This document shows positions 49,132 through 61,591 of a stretch of 64,000 bases of DNA, piece after piece. Both the position numbers and the translations under genes were made by a program. Position 1 is the first letter of the stretch; every line of letters starts with the position of its first letter. A model generated the notes under the pieces. It was not told the origin of the DNA. It did not search any database and saw only the letters and a program-made list of their open reading frames with translations. Source of the stretch: Tetranychus cinnabarinus (lineage: Eukaryota > Arthropoda > Arachnida > Trombidiformes > Tetranychidae); contig WHVY01000003.1 in assembly GCA_022266195.1 (NCBI GenBank), positions 2,046,001 to 2,110,000 of the forward strand, in the 5' to 3' direction.

Positions 49132-50147
49132 TAGTCAAATCTGAACTTCAAGCAAATTTTTTTTATCTACAAATACAAATTGTACAAATTGTGAACCAGT
49201 GATTCCATCCCACCTCATCTTATCATTATCACCGTGAATATAATAGTTTTTTTGACACGTTCATTTATTTCTCTTTTTCTTTCTCTTGTTCTTCTGATTT
49301 ATTCGGATAATTTTGAGATCTGATTGATAAAAAAATATTCTCGCTTTCAATAACCATTAGTAAATATGGACAATCGTTGATGTCCATGATATTTTAGAAG
49401 AGTGTGATTTTACTTGGAAATATAATTTTTTTTGATTCGTTAACCGTAAATTTTAGATATTAATGATCAAATAATGACCTGAACAATTGATTGGAATGTA
49501 ATTTTTTTGTAATTATTTCTTTTTTTTTCTTCGTAAAAAAGAACACAGAAAATCAATGCAGATTTAAGATAGAAGTTATAATCATAATTATAATACAAGT
49601 TGATGTTGGATGAAAAACAAAGCAAAAAAGACGTTGCTGTCCGTTGATTGTTAAGCTCTTTAATTACGGATCCAGTCAAGAGTAAACTAGTGTCCATTAT
49701 TGGTGGTCAGAGCTACGACAAAAGTGAAATTAATCGTATAAAGCAACAAGAGCATGGCAATGCTGTTTAAAGAGGACATATCAGACAATTAAATAATTGA
49801 CCAACTGAACAAGAAAACGATATTACCCAATTTAAGAATTGAGTTGACAATGATTAAGATGAAGATAAATATTTCCCATTTTGGTAATAACACAATAATA
49901 GTAATGGCAATAATAATAATAATAACCATCAATAATAATACTTATAATAATTATAATAGTGATAATAGTAATAAGGACAGTTATATTCAAATTGTATTCT
50001 TTACTGAAAACATAGTATTACTGAACAACATGGTATGACAAAGAACAGTTTTTTTTTCAAAATTACTCTTTTTTATTTTATGTAATTAACTTTTTTTTAT
50101 TTTTCTCCTTTACCCCAGTTTTAATCATCTATTCATGAAAGTATATT
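49132..50147. other. Intergenic region, no gene seen
   Basis: AT-rich DNA with AAT repeats at 49905-49975. The frame at 49844-50038 is a translation of these repeats. The right edge should contain the 3' UTR of the insulin-like gene. Confidence 0.45.
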
Positions 50148-52167
50148 TCAAGCTCTTATCCGATTATTATGAGTACAATATTCTGCATACTCCTCCCAGG
50201 AACATCCATTGGCTCCATGGCAGCATTCATCGATGATTCCTCTTTTCCGACGCACTGAAGTTGCCGTTTGACCTAACAGATTGAGTGCTCTCTCTTTACT
50301 TATGAATGCATCATAATGACGACCCTCGACTGGAAAAAAAGAGATAAGAAAAGGATTATTAATGAATCCGTTAGATTCAAATGTAACTCAATCAACCAAA
50401 CGAGATTAAGGTGAACATTTCAAGTGATTATTTCCTCTCTCATTTACTTAGAATGGTTAACACATGGAAGGATATTTTACACTTTGCTAAGATAACTTAC
50501 ACAACCAAAGGTCATTGGAGTAACATGAAAATTGAAAGGATCATTTAATTATTGGAAACCATACAGGAAAACATTAATCTTATACACTATTGATTCAAAT
50601 CATATTCATTGAGGAAAAATCTTGGCCAGTCTTTCATCAATTGAAGACCATTTTATCCCTACATCTGACCAATTCATCTTTTTGCTCAATAACTCTTCTA
50701 TTTTGGCGGAAAAATTGTCACTATCATTAAATTATCATGACGACAGGGAAACATAACAACTTTATGGTCGTTTTGGATATTTGCGTGACCATCATGGACC
50801 ATCTATCGTTATAAAGCTAACCAACAAAGACATTTGCTGAAATAAAATTGGAATCAACAAATTGTAACAATTGCTGCTTCATATCTGAGGATTATCACGT
50901 TATATTTGAAAAGCCTTACCTTAATCGAGGGAAAATTAAGTTAAATGATTTTAGGTTGAATGTCTATTATTAGTGTAGCAATATATTGAAAAGACTTTTG
51001 CCATTTTTCCACTTTACTTAATTGTGTTGACATTTCTGTTTGAAGCTGTTTCCGGAGACAAACTCAAAGAGTTTGTCTATGCAATTGAGGAAGTTGTGTA
51101 AAGAATCAACATGAATAGTTAATGCAACTAATTTGAAGCTGTTGATAAAAATCGAACCAAAAAATAGGCTAAAAAAGTTGTATATCTAACTAGATAACTT
51201 GAAAAGCGGAAATGATGTAGGTCACCTTGTTACAACATTGTGTACATTGACGAATGTGCGTAAAAAATCAACAGCAACAATAAAAGTATCACTTTTTTAC
51301 CTTCTTTAAATTAAACTGTTATTAATGACATTTACATGGACAATTACTAAAACTGTTGTAACATTGTATCAACATTTCTGCAAACACCATAATGTCACAA
51401 TAAATTTACACTAAATATATAATTTAGATGATATTGAAAACTAAAAGGTGAAAACATTGTCTAATTTATGCCTGTGTTGATGGTGAATTTGCAAGAAAAG
51501 ATGAAAATTATGAATAAATTGTTGCACATCATCCATCAAGCTGTTACAGAAATATAATCTAAATATGTGTTGAAAAATAAATTACTCGAGTCTTTCAACA
51601 CAAGATTATTAACTTGACTGATATCTTCATTAAAATGTAAGCTATGGTTATTTTGAAGTTTAGTTATATCGCACTCTTGGTGTAAATCAAGATAGCTCTG
51701 AAATTCCTGGAATATTAAGATTACCCGGAAAAACTGAGCTTGAATTGAGCTTGGAAAAAACTTAAATCCTTTCCTTGTTTAGCAAAGTTATCTTTTATTG
51801 TTCGGACTCGTTGTTGACTGAAAACTGACATATTTGGTAAAAAATTGTACTTACATATACCTCGAGGTTCTCTATGTGGTGATGATACTGATTCAATTTC
51901 AGAGTCTGATTTTTTAACTTTATAAATATCCTTATTACAAACCCATTTCATGTGAGACTCCAATTCTTGATAACATCTTCTATGACGCTCTGTATGCCAT
52001 AATGCTCGCCATTCATCATCACTTCGATCTTGAAAGATGTTTTCCCAAGTTGTCAGATCATTTGGAGATGTTGATAGACTAATGATTGTTGGAAAAGGTG
52101 AAAGGTAACAGAAAAGTACTTGAAAGGCCATGAAAGATAACCAATTGATCGGAGAAAAAGTCATCAC
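50148..52167 (-). CDS. Insulin-like peptide precursor
   Basis: Exon 1 (52167-51855) and exon 2 (50329-50148) join at phase 1 to 164 residues. Residues 1-32 are a hydrophobic signal peptide. The B-chain region carries C65 and C77 in RCYQELESHMKWVCNK, the insulin C-x11-C spacing. A C-peptide follows, then a tetrabasic RRKR cleavage site (131-134) and the A chain GIIDECCHGANGCSWEEYAEYC with C140, C141, C147 and C156. All six insulin cysteines are present. Two features are unusual. The residue after the first B-chain cysteine is Tyr where Gly is usual. The A chain has CC-x5-C where insulins normally have CC-x3-C. Insulin-type peptides are secreted ligands of insulin receptors controlling growth and reproduction. 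The intron (1525 bp) falls between the B chain and the A chain, as in other insulin genes. ATG at 52164 is an alternative start. Confidence 0.93.
50330..51854 (-). other. Insulin-like gene intron (1.5 kb)
   Basis: The intron is bounded by GTAAGT at 51854 and TTTTTTTCCAG at 50330. It contains the short perfect hairpin at 51056-51078 and no coding sequence that I can support. Confidence 0.6.
51056..51078. repeat. Perfect 10-bp hairpin with a 3-base loop
   Basis: AGACAAACTC, AAA, GAGTTTGTCT. It lies inside the intron of the insulin-like gene and is more GC-balanced than other local palindromes. Confidence 0.55.
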
Positions 52168-52208
52168 AACAGCAATTTTAGTTAACTCTTTTTTTTATAT
52201 TTGCCTCT

Positions 52209-52216
52209 CTTTTATA
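52209..52216 (-). promoter_or_regulatory. TATA box candidate of the insulin-like gene
   Basis: TATAAAAG on the minus strand, about 42 bases upstream of ATG 52167. This places transcription start near 52180 with a very short leader, if no upstream leader exon exists. Confidence 0.4.
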
Positions 52217-55200
52217 AATCTTTGGCTTACTAACAAGTTGAATATTTGATTTTGTCTTATCACTATTTTTCCCTCCTTTTTGACTTTTGTTTCAGCTGAT
52301 GACTTCACTTGTAATCCTTTAATCCTTTTCTGTTGTGTGATTATTATTTTTAATTGTTATTTTAATCGTTGTTAATTGTTCTTTAATTTGAGTGTATCCT
52401 TGTATCTATCTTCTTGTGGGTAACTTTCGTAGACACTTGTTTTTCACCTAATGAGATTTCTTCAGTTAAAAATCAAAAAGATGGTCTACAATCGTTTGGA
52501 GTTAAAGTCAACCGATAGAACAAGCGTTGCAGTATTTGACTTCTGGATTCTTGATTTGTGAATCACAACAATTATTCGGATTATGCTGATAGTTGAGATG
52601 GTGTTGCGGAAAAGACTTGTCAATTGGTAATCCGTTGTAATCACCAGATGAAACACAATCACAAGAAACAGAATACGAATGAGAATTGAAAGGATCAAGG
52701 GAAGAAGAGGAAGAAGGGAGGAAGAAGAACAACTAAGCGTTTGGTTTGGCACAATTACACTGTCTCTTATGGTCAACCAAGTTGATTTGAACTGATTCTA
52801 TCCTATTATTGACGGATTTGGATGGAAACAAGTTTTAAGTTTGATCGTTTTGACAATTAAAAAAGCAATATATCCGGTTGGACACGTTTATTCACATGTA
52901 CAGTGTAATAAGATAATGTCTTGTTTAACTGTTTCAACCAATTTGATATAAAAAAAAAGACTTGAATGATGCCGATAATATGATAAAAGGGAGAAAAAAT
53001 TGCAATGTTCAATGTTCAACATGTGATTAGGCCTAACCCTGTAATATTTTTCTTCATCTGACTCTTCGCTCTCTTTCTCCCTCTCTGAATTTATTTCTCC
53101 CTCCTGTTTTTTTCAACTCTCCCAGAGTTGTCTCCAACTCCCTGTTGATTGGTGTTCTTGTCGATGGTTAAGTCTAATGATGCGTAAACAGTTAACCCAA
53201 GTCTAGCTCAACTCAGCATAACTCATCTCTATGTTTGTCTATGTGCATGTGAGATCTTTCGAGCTCACGAGTTTGCTGAACAGCAACCCATCAGTACAAA
53301 CCCCAAGATAAATTGGCTTCTCCAAGAATAGCATATGGGTACTACTTTTACTCTTTTTCCCCTTTTCCCTGTCTCTTTCAGGTTCATCTTCTCGATCATC
53401 ATCCTCCTACTCCCCATCATTTCCTAACATATCCCGTCTTGAGTCAAGTGGACATCAATTTACAAATTTAAACATAAACATTGGACTCCATATGGTTTCA
53501 TTAACTATGCATCTTTATACGAACTTTCACTACACAGGAGCAACCCTTTTATTTAGTTAATCACGAAAAATAGATGAAAATTAATTGCAAAGTAAGACGA
53601 GAATCATGATCATTCGGATTGCTAACGAACAAAAAGCGACAACAACAAGGTTAGAAGCGTTTGCTCGAAGTCCTGTTATTAAATATTATTTTTATGAATC
53701 ACACTCAAAGTAAACTAGATTTTGCGTTAATCAGTAATCAACGGTCATCATAGCCTTAACGTCAAGATGAGATTAAAACATAATGCTTGTTGCAATAGAG
53801 CTTAATCCTTTGATTCAGATTCGTGTACCTTTTTTTACATCACATTTTTGCTGTACATCATGTAACTGATAAAACTACGCGTTGAATCTTTTCAAATCAC
53901 TTACAAAAGTCCAGATTAATCTTTTGTATAAGAAGGTACTAAGAATTTTTATATCTAACTGTGTAGGTTAATGTTAGTAAGATTATCTCTGATTATTCAC
54001 ACCGTTTTTTCAATCTGTTTATTTTAGTCCTAATCAACTTGTTAGGAATATCATTGAAACATAATTTCAATTTTCTTTCTTCAACCCATCGACTGATTTT
54101 ACGATTCATGATTGAAAAAATTATGTCTTTTCCCCATTAGTTGACTATTAGAATAGTTAAATTTATACCTTGCAAAATTAACTCCTGATTTAAAAGCAGC
54201 CACCTGTAATAACTTGATATGATGTGCATAACATGATTTATCTGACTTGACTTAACCGTTACCTAATGAAATTTTTTTATTTCTTTCTCTGTTTTAGACG
54301 TAACCAAAACTTGGAAGGTTTCAAAGGAAACATTCAAGATATAATATCAGTTAATCTTGATTTCGATTCAACTGGTTGATCCTGTTTCTGGTATTGATTT
54401 GTCCAAGTAAAATCTATCCATCACTATCTTTTTTTGTCTATTACTAGGTAGGTTACTGTTAACTTTTACTTAACCATTTAACTATCGAAATGCACCATTT
54501 AGAAATCAATTTATTTAATCATACATATTAACAAGATTCCCTGAGTGAACATCAAAAACAGAAGTAAAATCAAAAGTCACCAATGTTCAGAGGAGGGAAA
54601 ATCATAACATAAGATGAACACAACCAGTAAAACAATAAAATATCAGGTTAATCCACATTGACTTATGGTGATGAAATTTTCCCGTTTTCTTGATCATTGG
54701 TCAAATAATCAAAATGAACTTGAGGCAAAAAAAAGTAAACAAGAATAATGATGTTGATATAACTTTGATGTTGCTGAGTTATTAATTTCAATCTTTCCTT
54801 TTCCACATTTTTTACAGTTTATCACAAAGAAAGCAAAACTTGAACTTTTCTTCCCACAACTTCCATGCTATCAAAACAAGATGAACTTTCTATTGAAAAG
54901 TTAACCTTTTGGGTACATTGGGTGCAAAAAATCAAAAAACCTCTAAACCTGTAAAAGGTGATGAAAAATGTTGGTTTTCAGTCTTGCAACAACTCATTTG
55001 TTGGACGATTGCATTTCAAATTGTCTTAACAACTTGTCCTGAAACTATTTGGTTTTTAAACTAGATTTCAATGCATTAACCACAGACCAAGTTGAAATCA
55101 GTTGCAGGTACACAGTGAAGTCAATAGGATTTCGGTGAATAACCCTTCTTGGCTATTTAGGATCCAACACAGGGGAAAACGATGAAGAACTAAAAAAAGC

Positions 55201-55418
55201 GATGATCATAATGATAATGGTAATACTACGTAGATGCTGCAAAGTAAGAGTAATGTAATTATCTCAGCTTTTACCATGTTTAATATTGGAAATTTTCCAA
55301 AAATAATGATCCCAAGAAAAGCCAAATTGTCTAAATCAATCCTTTTTTACCTTCTCCTTTAATATAATCAACTCATTTTTAAAACAATTTTTTCTTTCAT
55401 CTCTACAAGGTCGGAACA
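52217..55418. other. Non-coding region upstream of the insulin-like gene
   Basis: No gene is supported. Frames at 52486-52776 overlap each other and are GA/CT-rich, so they look spurious. A CT-rich block lies at 53050-53130. The region may contain the regulatory DNA of the insulin-like gene. Confidence 0.4.
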
Positions 55419-55649
55419 ATGGTACGTTTTACCCAAGTTTTACCCACAGTTGCATCCAAACATGAATACAAGACGATATTTTCGCAGTTTCCTTCCGGTA
55501 ATAAATTTGCGACCAAAAAGCGTGCTAATGTTTACTGGGATCAGAACAAAGAACAAGCAAATTACGCTAATCGTTTTCCCTTTCACCAGTCTCAAGATCA
55601 CCGTCATCTTTCATCTATTGAGCTATCCCACATCTATAATAATTGGTAA
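55419..55649 (+). CDS. Hypothetical 76-residue ORF
   Basis: ATG at 55419 follows a good splice acceptor-like sequence (TTTTTTCTTTCATCTCTACAAG, ending at 55409). The frame encodes a polar peptide rich in Asn, Gln, His and Lys (KRANVYWDQNKEQANYANRF). No signal peptide, membrane segment or known motif is visible. A second ORF begins 70 bases downstream. The obvious GTAATG...AATCAG intron between them would create a stop at the junction, so they cannot be joined that way. Confidence 0.3.
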   Translation: MVRFTQVLPTVASKHEYKTIFSQFPSGNKFATKKRANVYWDQNKEQANYANRFPFHQSQDHRHLSSIELSHIYNNW

Positions 55650-55718
55650 TGAGAGTTAGGCAAAAACTAACAAGACTAAGCTACATAATTAATTAACCTA
55701 CTACGCGTTTCCAATCAG

Positions 55719-55940
55719 ATGAATTCATTATTTTCTTTCTCACTGGATGAGTCTGTAAACATTTTACACTCACTATGTGATATCCTTCATCTGTCAATAT
55801 TACCAGATCATTTGCTTTACTCAAAAAATAACGAGTCTTATGGTTACCAGAAGAAATGGTTAACATGGAAATTGAGAGAAGTTGAAAAAATTTTGGGAAA
55901 AACATCAGAAGACCTTCTAACTGCTATCAATTGCTGTTAA
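55719..55940 (+). CDS. Hypothetical 73-residue ORF
   Basis: ATG at 55719 lies right after CCAATCAG, a possible acceptor. The peptide has an amphipathic, helical look (LDESVNILHSLCDILHLS, then KWLTWKLREVEKILGKTSED) and ends C-C. I do not recognise it. With the ORF at 55419-55649 it may be the remains of a gene with a lost junction, or a separate small gene. Confidence 0.3.
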   Translation: MNSLFSFSLDESVNILHSLCDILHLSILPDHLLYSKNNESYGYQKKWLTWKLREVEKILGKTSEDLLTAINCC

Positions 55941-58726
55941 ATTATTTGGCTGATTAATTTATGTTGAGCTTGGCTTTCTTCACAGTGATGATGGCGTTGA
56001 ACGGGGAAACCCTTTAATGATTACAATTTATTATTGTAAACAAATGATCATCAAGTAAACTGTACCAGATACTCATCTTCATCACTTTTTCATGGTTCTT
56101 TCTCCACCAAACTACCAGTTTAGTCAACTTTCATCCACTTCACACCGATGCATTATCACACGTTGACCCTTTTGCACACAAAATGTGAATCACTTTCACT
56201 TTCAGTGCAAACACATCATCTGTTGAACACTGGCTTTTTGACAGACTTTAAAATGCTGAAATCATTTCTTTTGGTTGACGTTAAGCTTGTGTAATGATTT
56301 AATGTTCAAATTGTGGAAATGTTTGCTTTACACTCTAAATTGACCTCCATTGGACTTAAAATGTCAACTTAATTTTTTTGGTCGCAGTTGATTGATCTGA
56401 TAATCTTGGAGTGTCAAGGCCCTTTTCATAAATTTTTTTTCTCTCTGACTTTTAAATCTTTCCATCCAGCTATTCATTTAATCTTCAATTGAAACGTGAA
56501 CAAGATTCATAATTGAACACAAACAATCATAAATCAATATTTCCCTGATCACTCCATTTCATTATAAAAAAAATTGAAAATCACCGTACAAACAACCATC
56601 TTTCCTTTCAACAAATAAGATTAAATTTCAACCAATATATTAACCAGTTTCTTAATTTCCATTTATATAACAGTTCTTTGTTTGATAATCATTTAATTAT
56701 GACACTTGTGATTAACTAATAGACACTGATTGCTTAATTCATCACCTTAGTTCCCTATTCAAATCCTTTAACCAAAGAGTGTTGCTTTTATCAGGTGTAG
56801 CAATCTCTAACCAGAATGTTGAAAAAATGATGAAGATAGTTTATGTTTAGGATGAAGAGACTAAAAAGACAATATTTTGATTATCATATGAACATTATCA
56901 TCTTTATCTTCATCTTTATCTATTTTTTTAAATTCTGGTTATAGATTGCTGCATCTGATTAAACCCAACACCTCTTATTGCTGTTTCTAACCAAATTGGT
57001 CACCTTTAATGAAACCTGAATATCTGAAAGTATTTACAATTTGGTAAGCACTGGACGAGTGTTTGGTTGAAAATCATCAGCTGTTAAAGACAATCACCAT
57101 TAACACCTTTGATAGGAAATGTATTTAAACTTGGCCAATAACGTGTTTACCAATTGCGTTACATTATTGACAAGACTTTTTGGTTTGAATTGAAACAGTT
57201 ACTCAGTTAAATGGCTAAATTGTGATGAAGTAAATCTATTAAATCATTGTTATACCCTCAAGTAACTTGATGTAAGATAATTTAGATTAACCTTGGCCTA
57301 ATTGGAGAAATTGTTTTTGTCTTCATCAGACAGTAATCAAAAGCTCCTGGTTGAAGCTTTTACAAAAGCCATTTTATATCTTGTTACTGTTGTTGTTATG
57401 ATTGTGTGAGTGTTGTTTGTTAACGATAATAGCAATATAATAATAATAATAATGAAAGAATAAAATTGAATAGTGAAACAATTTAAAATGATTAACCTTG
57501 ACCTAACTAGTTGATACAGAACCATTTTGGTTTTTGTTGGGAAAAATGTTGAAATCGAAAAGACTAAAACAGGTAAAACAGTTTAACATGGTTGCTGATA
57601 ATGATATGTAATTGCTTCATGTTTTAAATGCTTTTTTGTTTCTGAAGATGTTGAATATTGAATACCTTCCGGCAACTCGGATAATCAATGATTAACAGTA
57701 AGATTGGCTCAAAGTGTTAAATAATGAAGATGGACCTTCAATTATAATAACATGTTAGGTTGTAATGTTTTTCAATTCACATCCAACTCAGCTTTCACTT
57801 GCTTTGTTTACAATGGGAATAGCGTCAAGCGTCTTCTAATTGATATTTAATCTTGATTGTACATTTAGATTGTTGTTTTTGCCACTTTATTGTTTATCGG
57901 TTGATTAAACTTCACCTAAATCTATCGGTATTGCTGCAGCTTAAGCTTGGAATACATTTTGATGATTAGTTTGAAGATTTAACAGCAGTAACAAAATGAA
58001 ATGCTTTCTGTTACCTGTTGATCGGATCTTTATTAGAGCTACAATGGATGGGAAAAGAGATTTAAATTGTGGACCGATAACAATGGATTCAATTGATTGT
58101 TGGTTGACAATTGAACATCTCTGATATATTTGTTGTACGCTGAGCATGTATTGTGTTTAATAAATTGCATATTTCAATATTCATCACAATCAAACAAAAG
58201 TAGCTACTATGAACGTTGAAAAGGATTGTTAATTTTTTACGGAAATGTAAATCGTTAAAAAACAGTACAATCATTAATGGGTTTTATGTGATGAGTTAAT
58301 AAAATTTTAATTTGTTAATAATTCAAAATGAAATGATTTACTGGAAAATTTGACCATTTTATTTGCTTTGAAAATAGTGGCATTAAAGGCTTTACGATAT
58401 TATTCCTTAGGTATTAGCATTATCAGTCCAATTAACAGTTTAATCGTTTCTCAATTGAGTACACATTAAAATTTTGAACACTCAATCTAATGAATCTAGT
58501 ATTTCATGAAGAGTCAGAAATACACTTAATGTGAATTTCAATTGAACCGCTCAAATCAACAGATGTTTAACATAGGCTTAATAAGTTGCACAACTTGATG
58601 TCTAGTTGGTTGCAATTGTAACATAACTTTTTATAAAAGTATTTTTTAGATTGATTTAGTTTCTATTACTGTTGAATTTTATTTTTATTTTTAAATTAAA
58701 AGTGTAATTAATATAAATCTACAATC
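55941..58726. other. Intergenic region, no gene seen
   Basis: AT-rich DNA with a short AAT repeat at 57438-57452. Short frames here lack splice or start support. The right edge holds the promoter of the reductase gene. Confidence 0.45.
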
Positions 58727-59856
58727 ATGTTCGCAACAACTGTGATTAAACGGTGTCTTTCTGAAAATTTTGCTGGTAGAGTTGCTTTGGTGACAGGTGC
58801 TGGTGGAGGTAACCAAAATTGCTATGAAATTGTCTAAGATTGATAATTTATCTAAATTATTCAATTTATTTCTTAATCTTTTTCTATTTTTGACCTTAGG
58901 TATTGGCCGAGCTGTTAGCTTAATGTTGGCACAAAAAGGTTCATCTGTAGTATCAGTTGATTTGAATGAAAGTCATGCCGCAGAGACGCGAAAACAATGT
59001 GAAACTTTTTCTGGTACTCATTTACATCATCAGGTCGATGTGTCCTCTAAAGAATCTGTGACAAAATTATTTTCTTTTATCAAGGAAAATTATCCTAAAC
59101 CTCCGAGTATCATCGTTAATTGTGCTGGAATTATTAGAGACTCATTTCTATTGGAAATGTCAGAGGAAGACTTTGACAGTGTCATCAATGTCAATTTGAA
59201 AGGAACTTTTTTAACCACTCAGGTAAATTTCCTTTGCTTTTCAAACGAGCTTACTAACCTTTGATCTTTTCAATTAATCCCATTAATTTCAATTATTTTT
59301 GTGTTCAAAACAAAATAATATCAATTGATTTTCTTTATTTTTTTATCATCAATCTTGTTGCTCTCTTGATAAAAATAAGTTCGACTGTACTTGACTAAAC
59401 TTAAATCAATCTGAATCTTTCATTTCTTTTATCTCAACTTGGTGATTCATGTGAAATGAATCATTATTTATAAAGGCTGCTGTTGATGCCATGGTTGCTG
59501 GTAAAGTTGAAGAAGGGTCAATAATCAATCTATCAAGTATTTCTGGTAAAATTGGAAACATTGGTCAATGTAATTATGCTTCTGCCAAACACGGAATTGA
59601 ATCGTTTACTCGCGTGGTCGCCAAAGAAGCAGCCAAACACAATATTCGCTGTAACTGTGTTATGCCTGGTTTTGTCGATACTCAAATCTTGGCACCGGTT
59701 CCTCAAAAAGTCATGGACAAAATCATTCCTCAAATACCTTTAAAGAGAATTGGTAAACCTGAAGAAATAGCAGACGCAATCTGCTTTTTATCCTCTCCTC
59801 GAGCTTCTTATATAACCGGGATAACTCTTCAAATCTCTGGTGGTTTATTTGTTTGA
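58727..59856 (+). CDS. Hsd17b8: HSD17B8-type 3-oxoacyl-ACP / 17-beta-hydroxysteroid reductase
   Basis: Exons 58727-58808, 58900-59222 and 59476-59856 join to 261 residues, the same length as human HSD17B8. The protein is a classical short-chain dehydrogenase. In animals HSD17B8 is the subunit of mitochondrial 3-ketoacyl-ACP reductase that pairs with CBR4 in fatty-acid synthesis. The cofactor motif T-G-A-G-G-G-I-G lies at residues 23-30 (split by intron 1), NCAGI in exon 2 is the SDR NAG motif, and S156, Y169 and K173 form the catalytic set (INLSSISG, NYASAK). The C-terminus ITLQISGGLFV matches the HSD17B8 ending (TGGLFM in human). An N-terminal extension with FATTVIKRCL could be a mitochondrial presequence. 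Donors are GTAACC and GTAAAT; the exon 3 acceptor is AAAG. Confidence 0.93.
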
Positions 59857-61591
59857 TAACTTCAGCTTATTAACCATACTGTGGATTATAAAACCTCAAA
59901 GTGCTAATTCCAAGCATTCCAGTTGAATTGAAGAAAACGCTCTGCTCTTAATGCTGTGACTTATTATTTTGGTTATATTTCTATTTTGGTAATCTAAGAT
60001 TAATTATTATACTTCAAAATGTTCAAAGAATTTTAAAATTGTTTTCCTTTTTTCACCATTTCGCAATGTTCATGGAAGTCATTATCACTCCATTTAGATA
60101 ATTCCAGATAAAAAACTCTGACTTGTTTTGCGGAAAAAAAGAGTCGCTTCAGAATCTGATCAAAACAACAGAATTTAGTTTTCTTCGCTATTTTTCAAGT
60201 AAGGAAGCTTCAATAGAAGCAACGATTTCCTGGAAATGAAGGATTGTTTTGATGGTAGTTATGATTAACTTTTGTTATTTCCTCTCTTGAACCAATCATT
60301 TATCAGGAAACAGAACGAAATTTAACCAGAAGTAAATTGTGAAACTAGCCCAAGGTCAGTATTAGTCCACCTTGATATTTACATTTTGTTTTCATTTACA
60401 GCAATCCTCTCAAAATGCGATCCTCTCAACGGTCTATTCATACAGCCGAAAAATCTTTTGAAAGTCTAGATATAATTTAACTCAAAAAATCGCAAATTAA
60501 CATTAAAACAAACTTAATTACTGAGAAATCTATGAAATCGCGAAAAAACACGTTTAAAACAAACGAAATAGCGTCTAAAGGATTCGCCTTGAAAATAGAA
60601 GAAGCTTTAACCAAAGAGTCGCATTTTGAGAGTTATTACTGAATTTGAATTCAACATCGCTCTTGTTTCCTTGATTGATGATGGTTTGGAGGCAAAATAA
60701 TAGAAATCAATTTTTAAAATCATTTATAAAAAGGCATAACTGTTAAGTAATTATATAACTGATTGTTGATCTTTGCTATTGAAAAAAGGAGGTAAACATT
60801 TAATGGTAAATTGCTGTGATTAAGAAGCTTCAAAACTTGAAACATTCTGATTATTTCTTATTCATCTACAAGGTGATCAAATATAAATGCAGAACATGAA
60901 TGTATTCATGTAAATCAATAGTTATAATAATCACAAATTATTCTTAAATTCAAGTACAAGGCTGTTCAAAATTGATTCACAATAAATATCACGACAAAAT
61001 TAAAGATGCAATATTACACATAAATTTTTATTGTGAAATGTATTATGAACAGCATTGAAGTGTCAATTGAAGCAAAATTATTGAATTGACTCCTTTTACG
61101 GCTAGAATCTCAGTTATCATTATGCTTGTTCATCTATTATTAGATCTATTTTAGTTACTAAACATTTAATGACCATAATAAAATAATGAAATGTTCATAA
61201 TTTTGTTACTTTCTAATCATTGAATATTATGTGGATATATTGAACTTCACTAATCGTAACTTAAATGAAGGCTTTCATCAGTTTTTTATTTGAATTCTTG
61301 GACATTGTTTTCCAATAATATGATAGAATTAACAAATTAATCTTTATTTTGATCTGACAGAGAAAATAGAGAAAATTTTATACACAGAAAAAGGAACATA
61401 AATTATTAATTATTATTAATATTTTAATTACAATTGTAATGCTACTGTAATTGTAACGAAGATCGCGGTTTATTTGCCTCTAGCTCCATCTATTGTTATA
61501 TGTGTGGTGCTTCCATGGTAACCCAGCAAACAAATGTGAAAACAATGTTGTGTTTTGATTAGAAGCTGTGTTAATAATTTATACAATTAGG
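59857..61591. other. Intergenic region between reductase and mRpL46
   Basis: AT-rich DNA containing the second MITE copy (60399-60641). Otherwise no gene is seen. The right edge (61460-61590), more GC-balanced and with a CCATGGTAACC word, is the likely mRpL46 promoter. Confidence 0.45.
60399..60641. mobile_element. MITE, eroded second copy of the 26569 family
   Basis: The left end CAGCAATCCTCTCAAAATGC and the right end (reverse complement CAGTAATAACTCTCAAAATG) are imperfect inverted repeats. The interior aligns along its whole length with the element at 26569-26815, including CGGTCTATTC and ACAGCCGAAAA. Compared with that copy the terminal match extends further in (AATGCGA), so the original inverted repeats were at least 23 bases long. 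The left TA flank is present (60397-60398) but the right one is lost. Confidence 0.82.

Noticed and set aside
52486..52776. Overlapping minus-strand frames upstream of the insulin-like gene
   Set aside because: Two overlapping frames in GA/CT-rich DNA; considered as an extra signal-peptide exon but no donor links them to the B-chain exon.
55649..55718. GTAATG...AATCAG intron joining the two ORFs at 55419 and 55719
   Set aside because: The splice leaves TG+A, an immediate stop codon.
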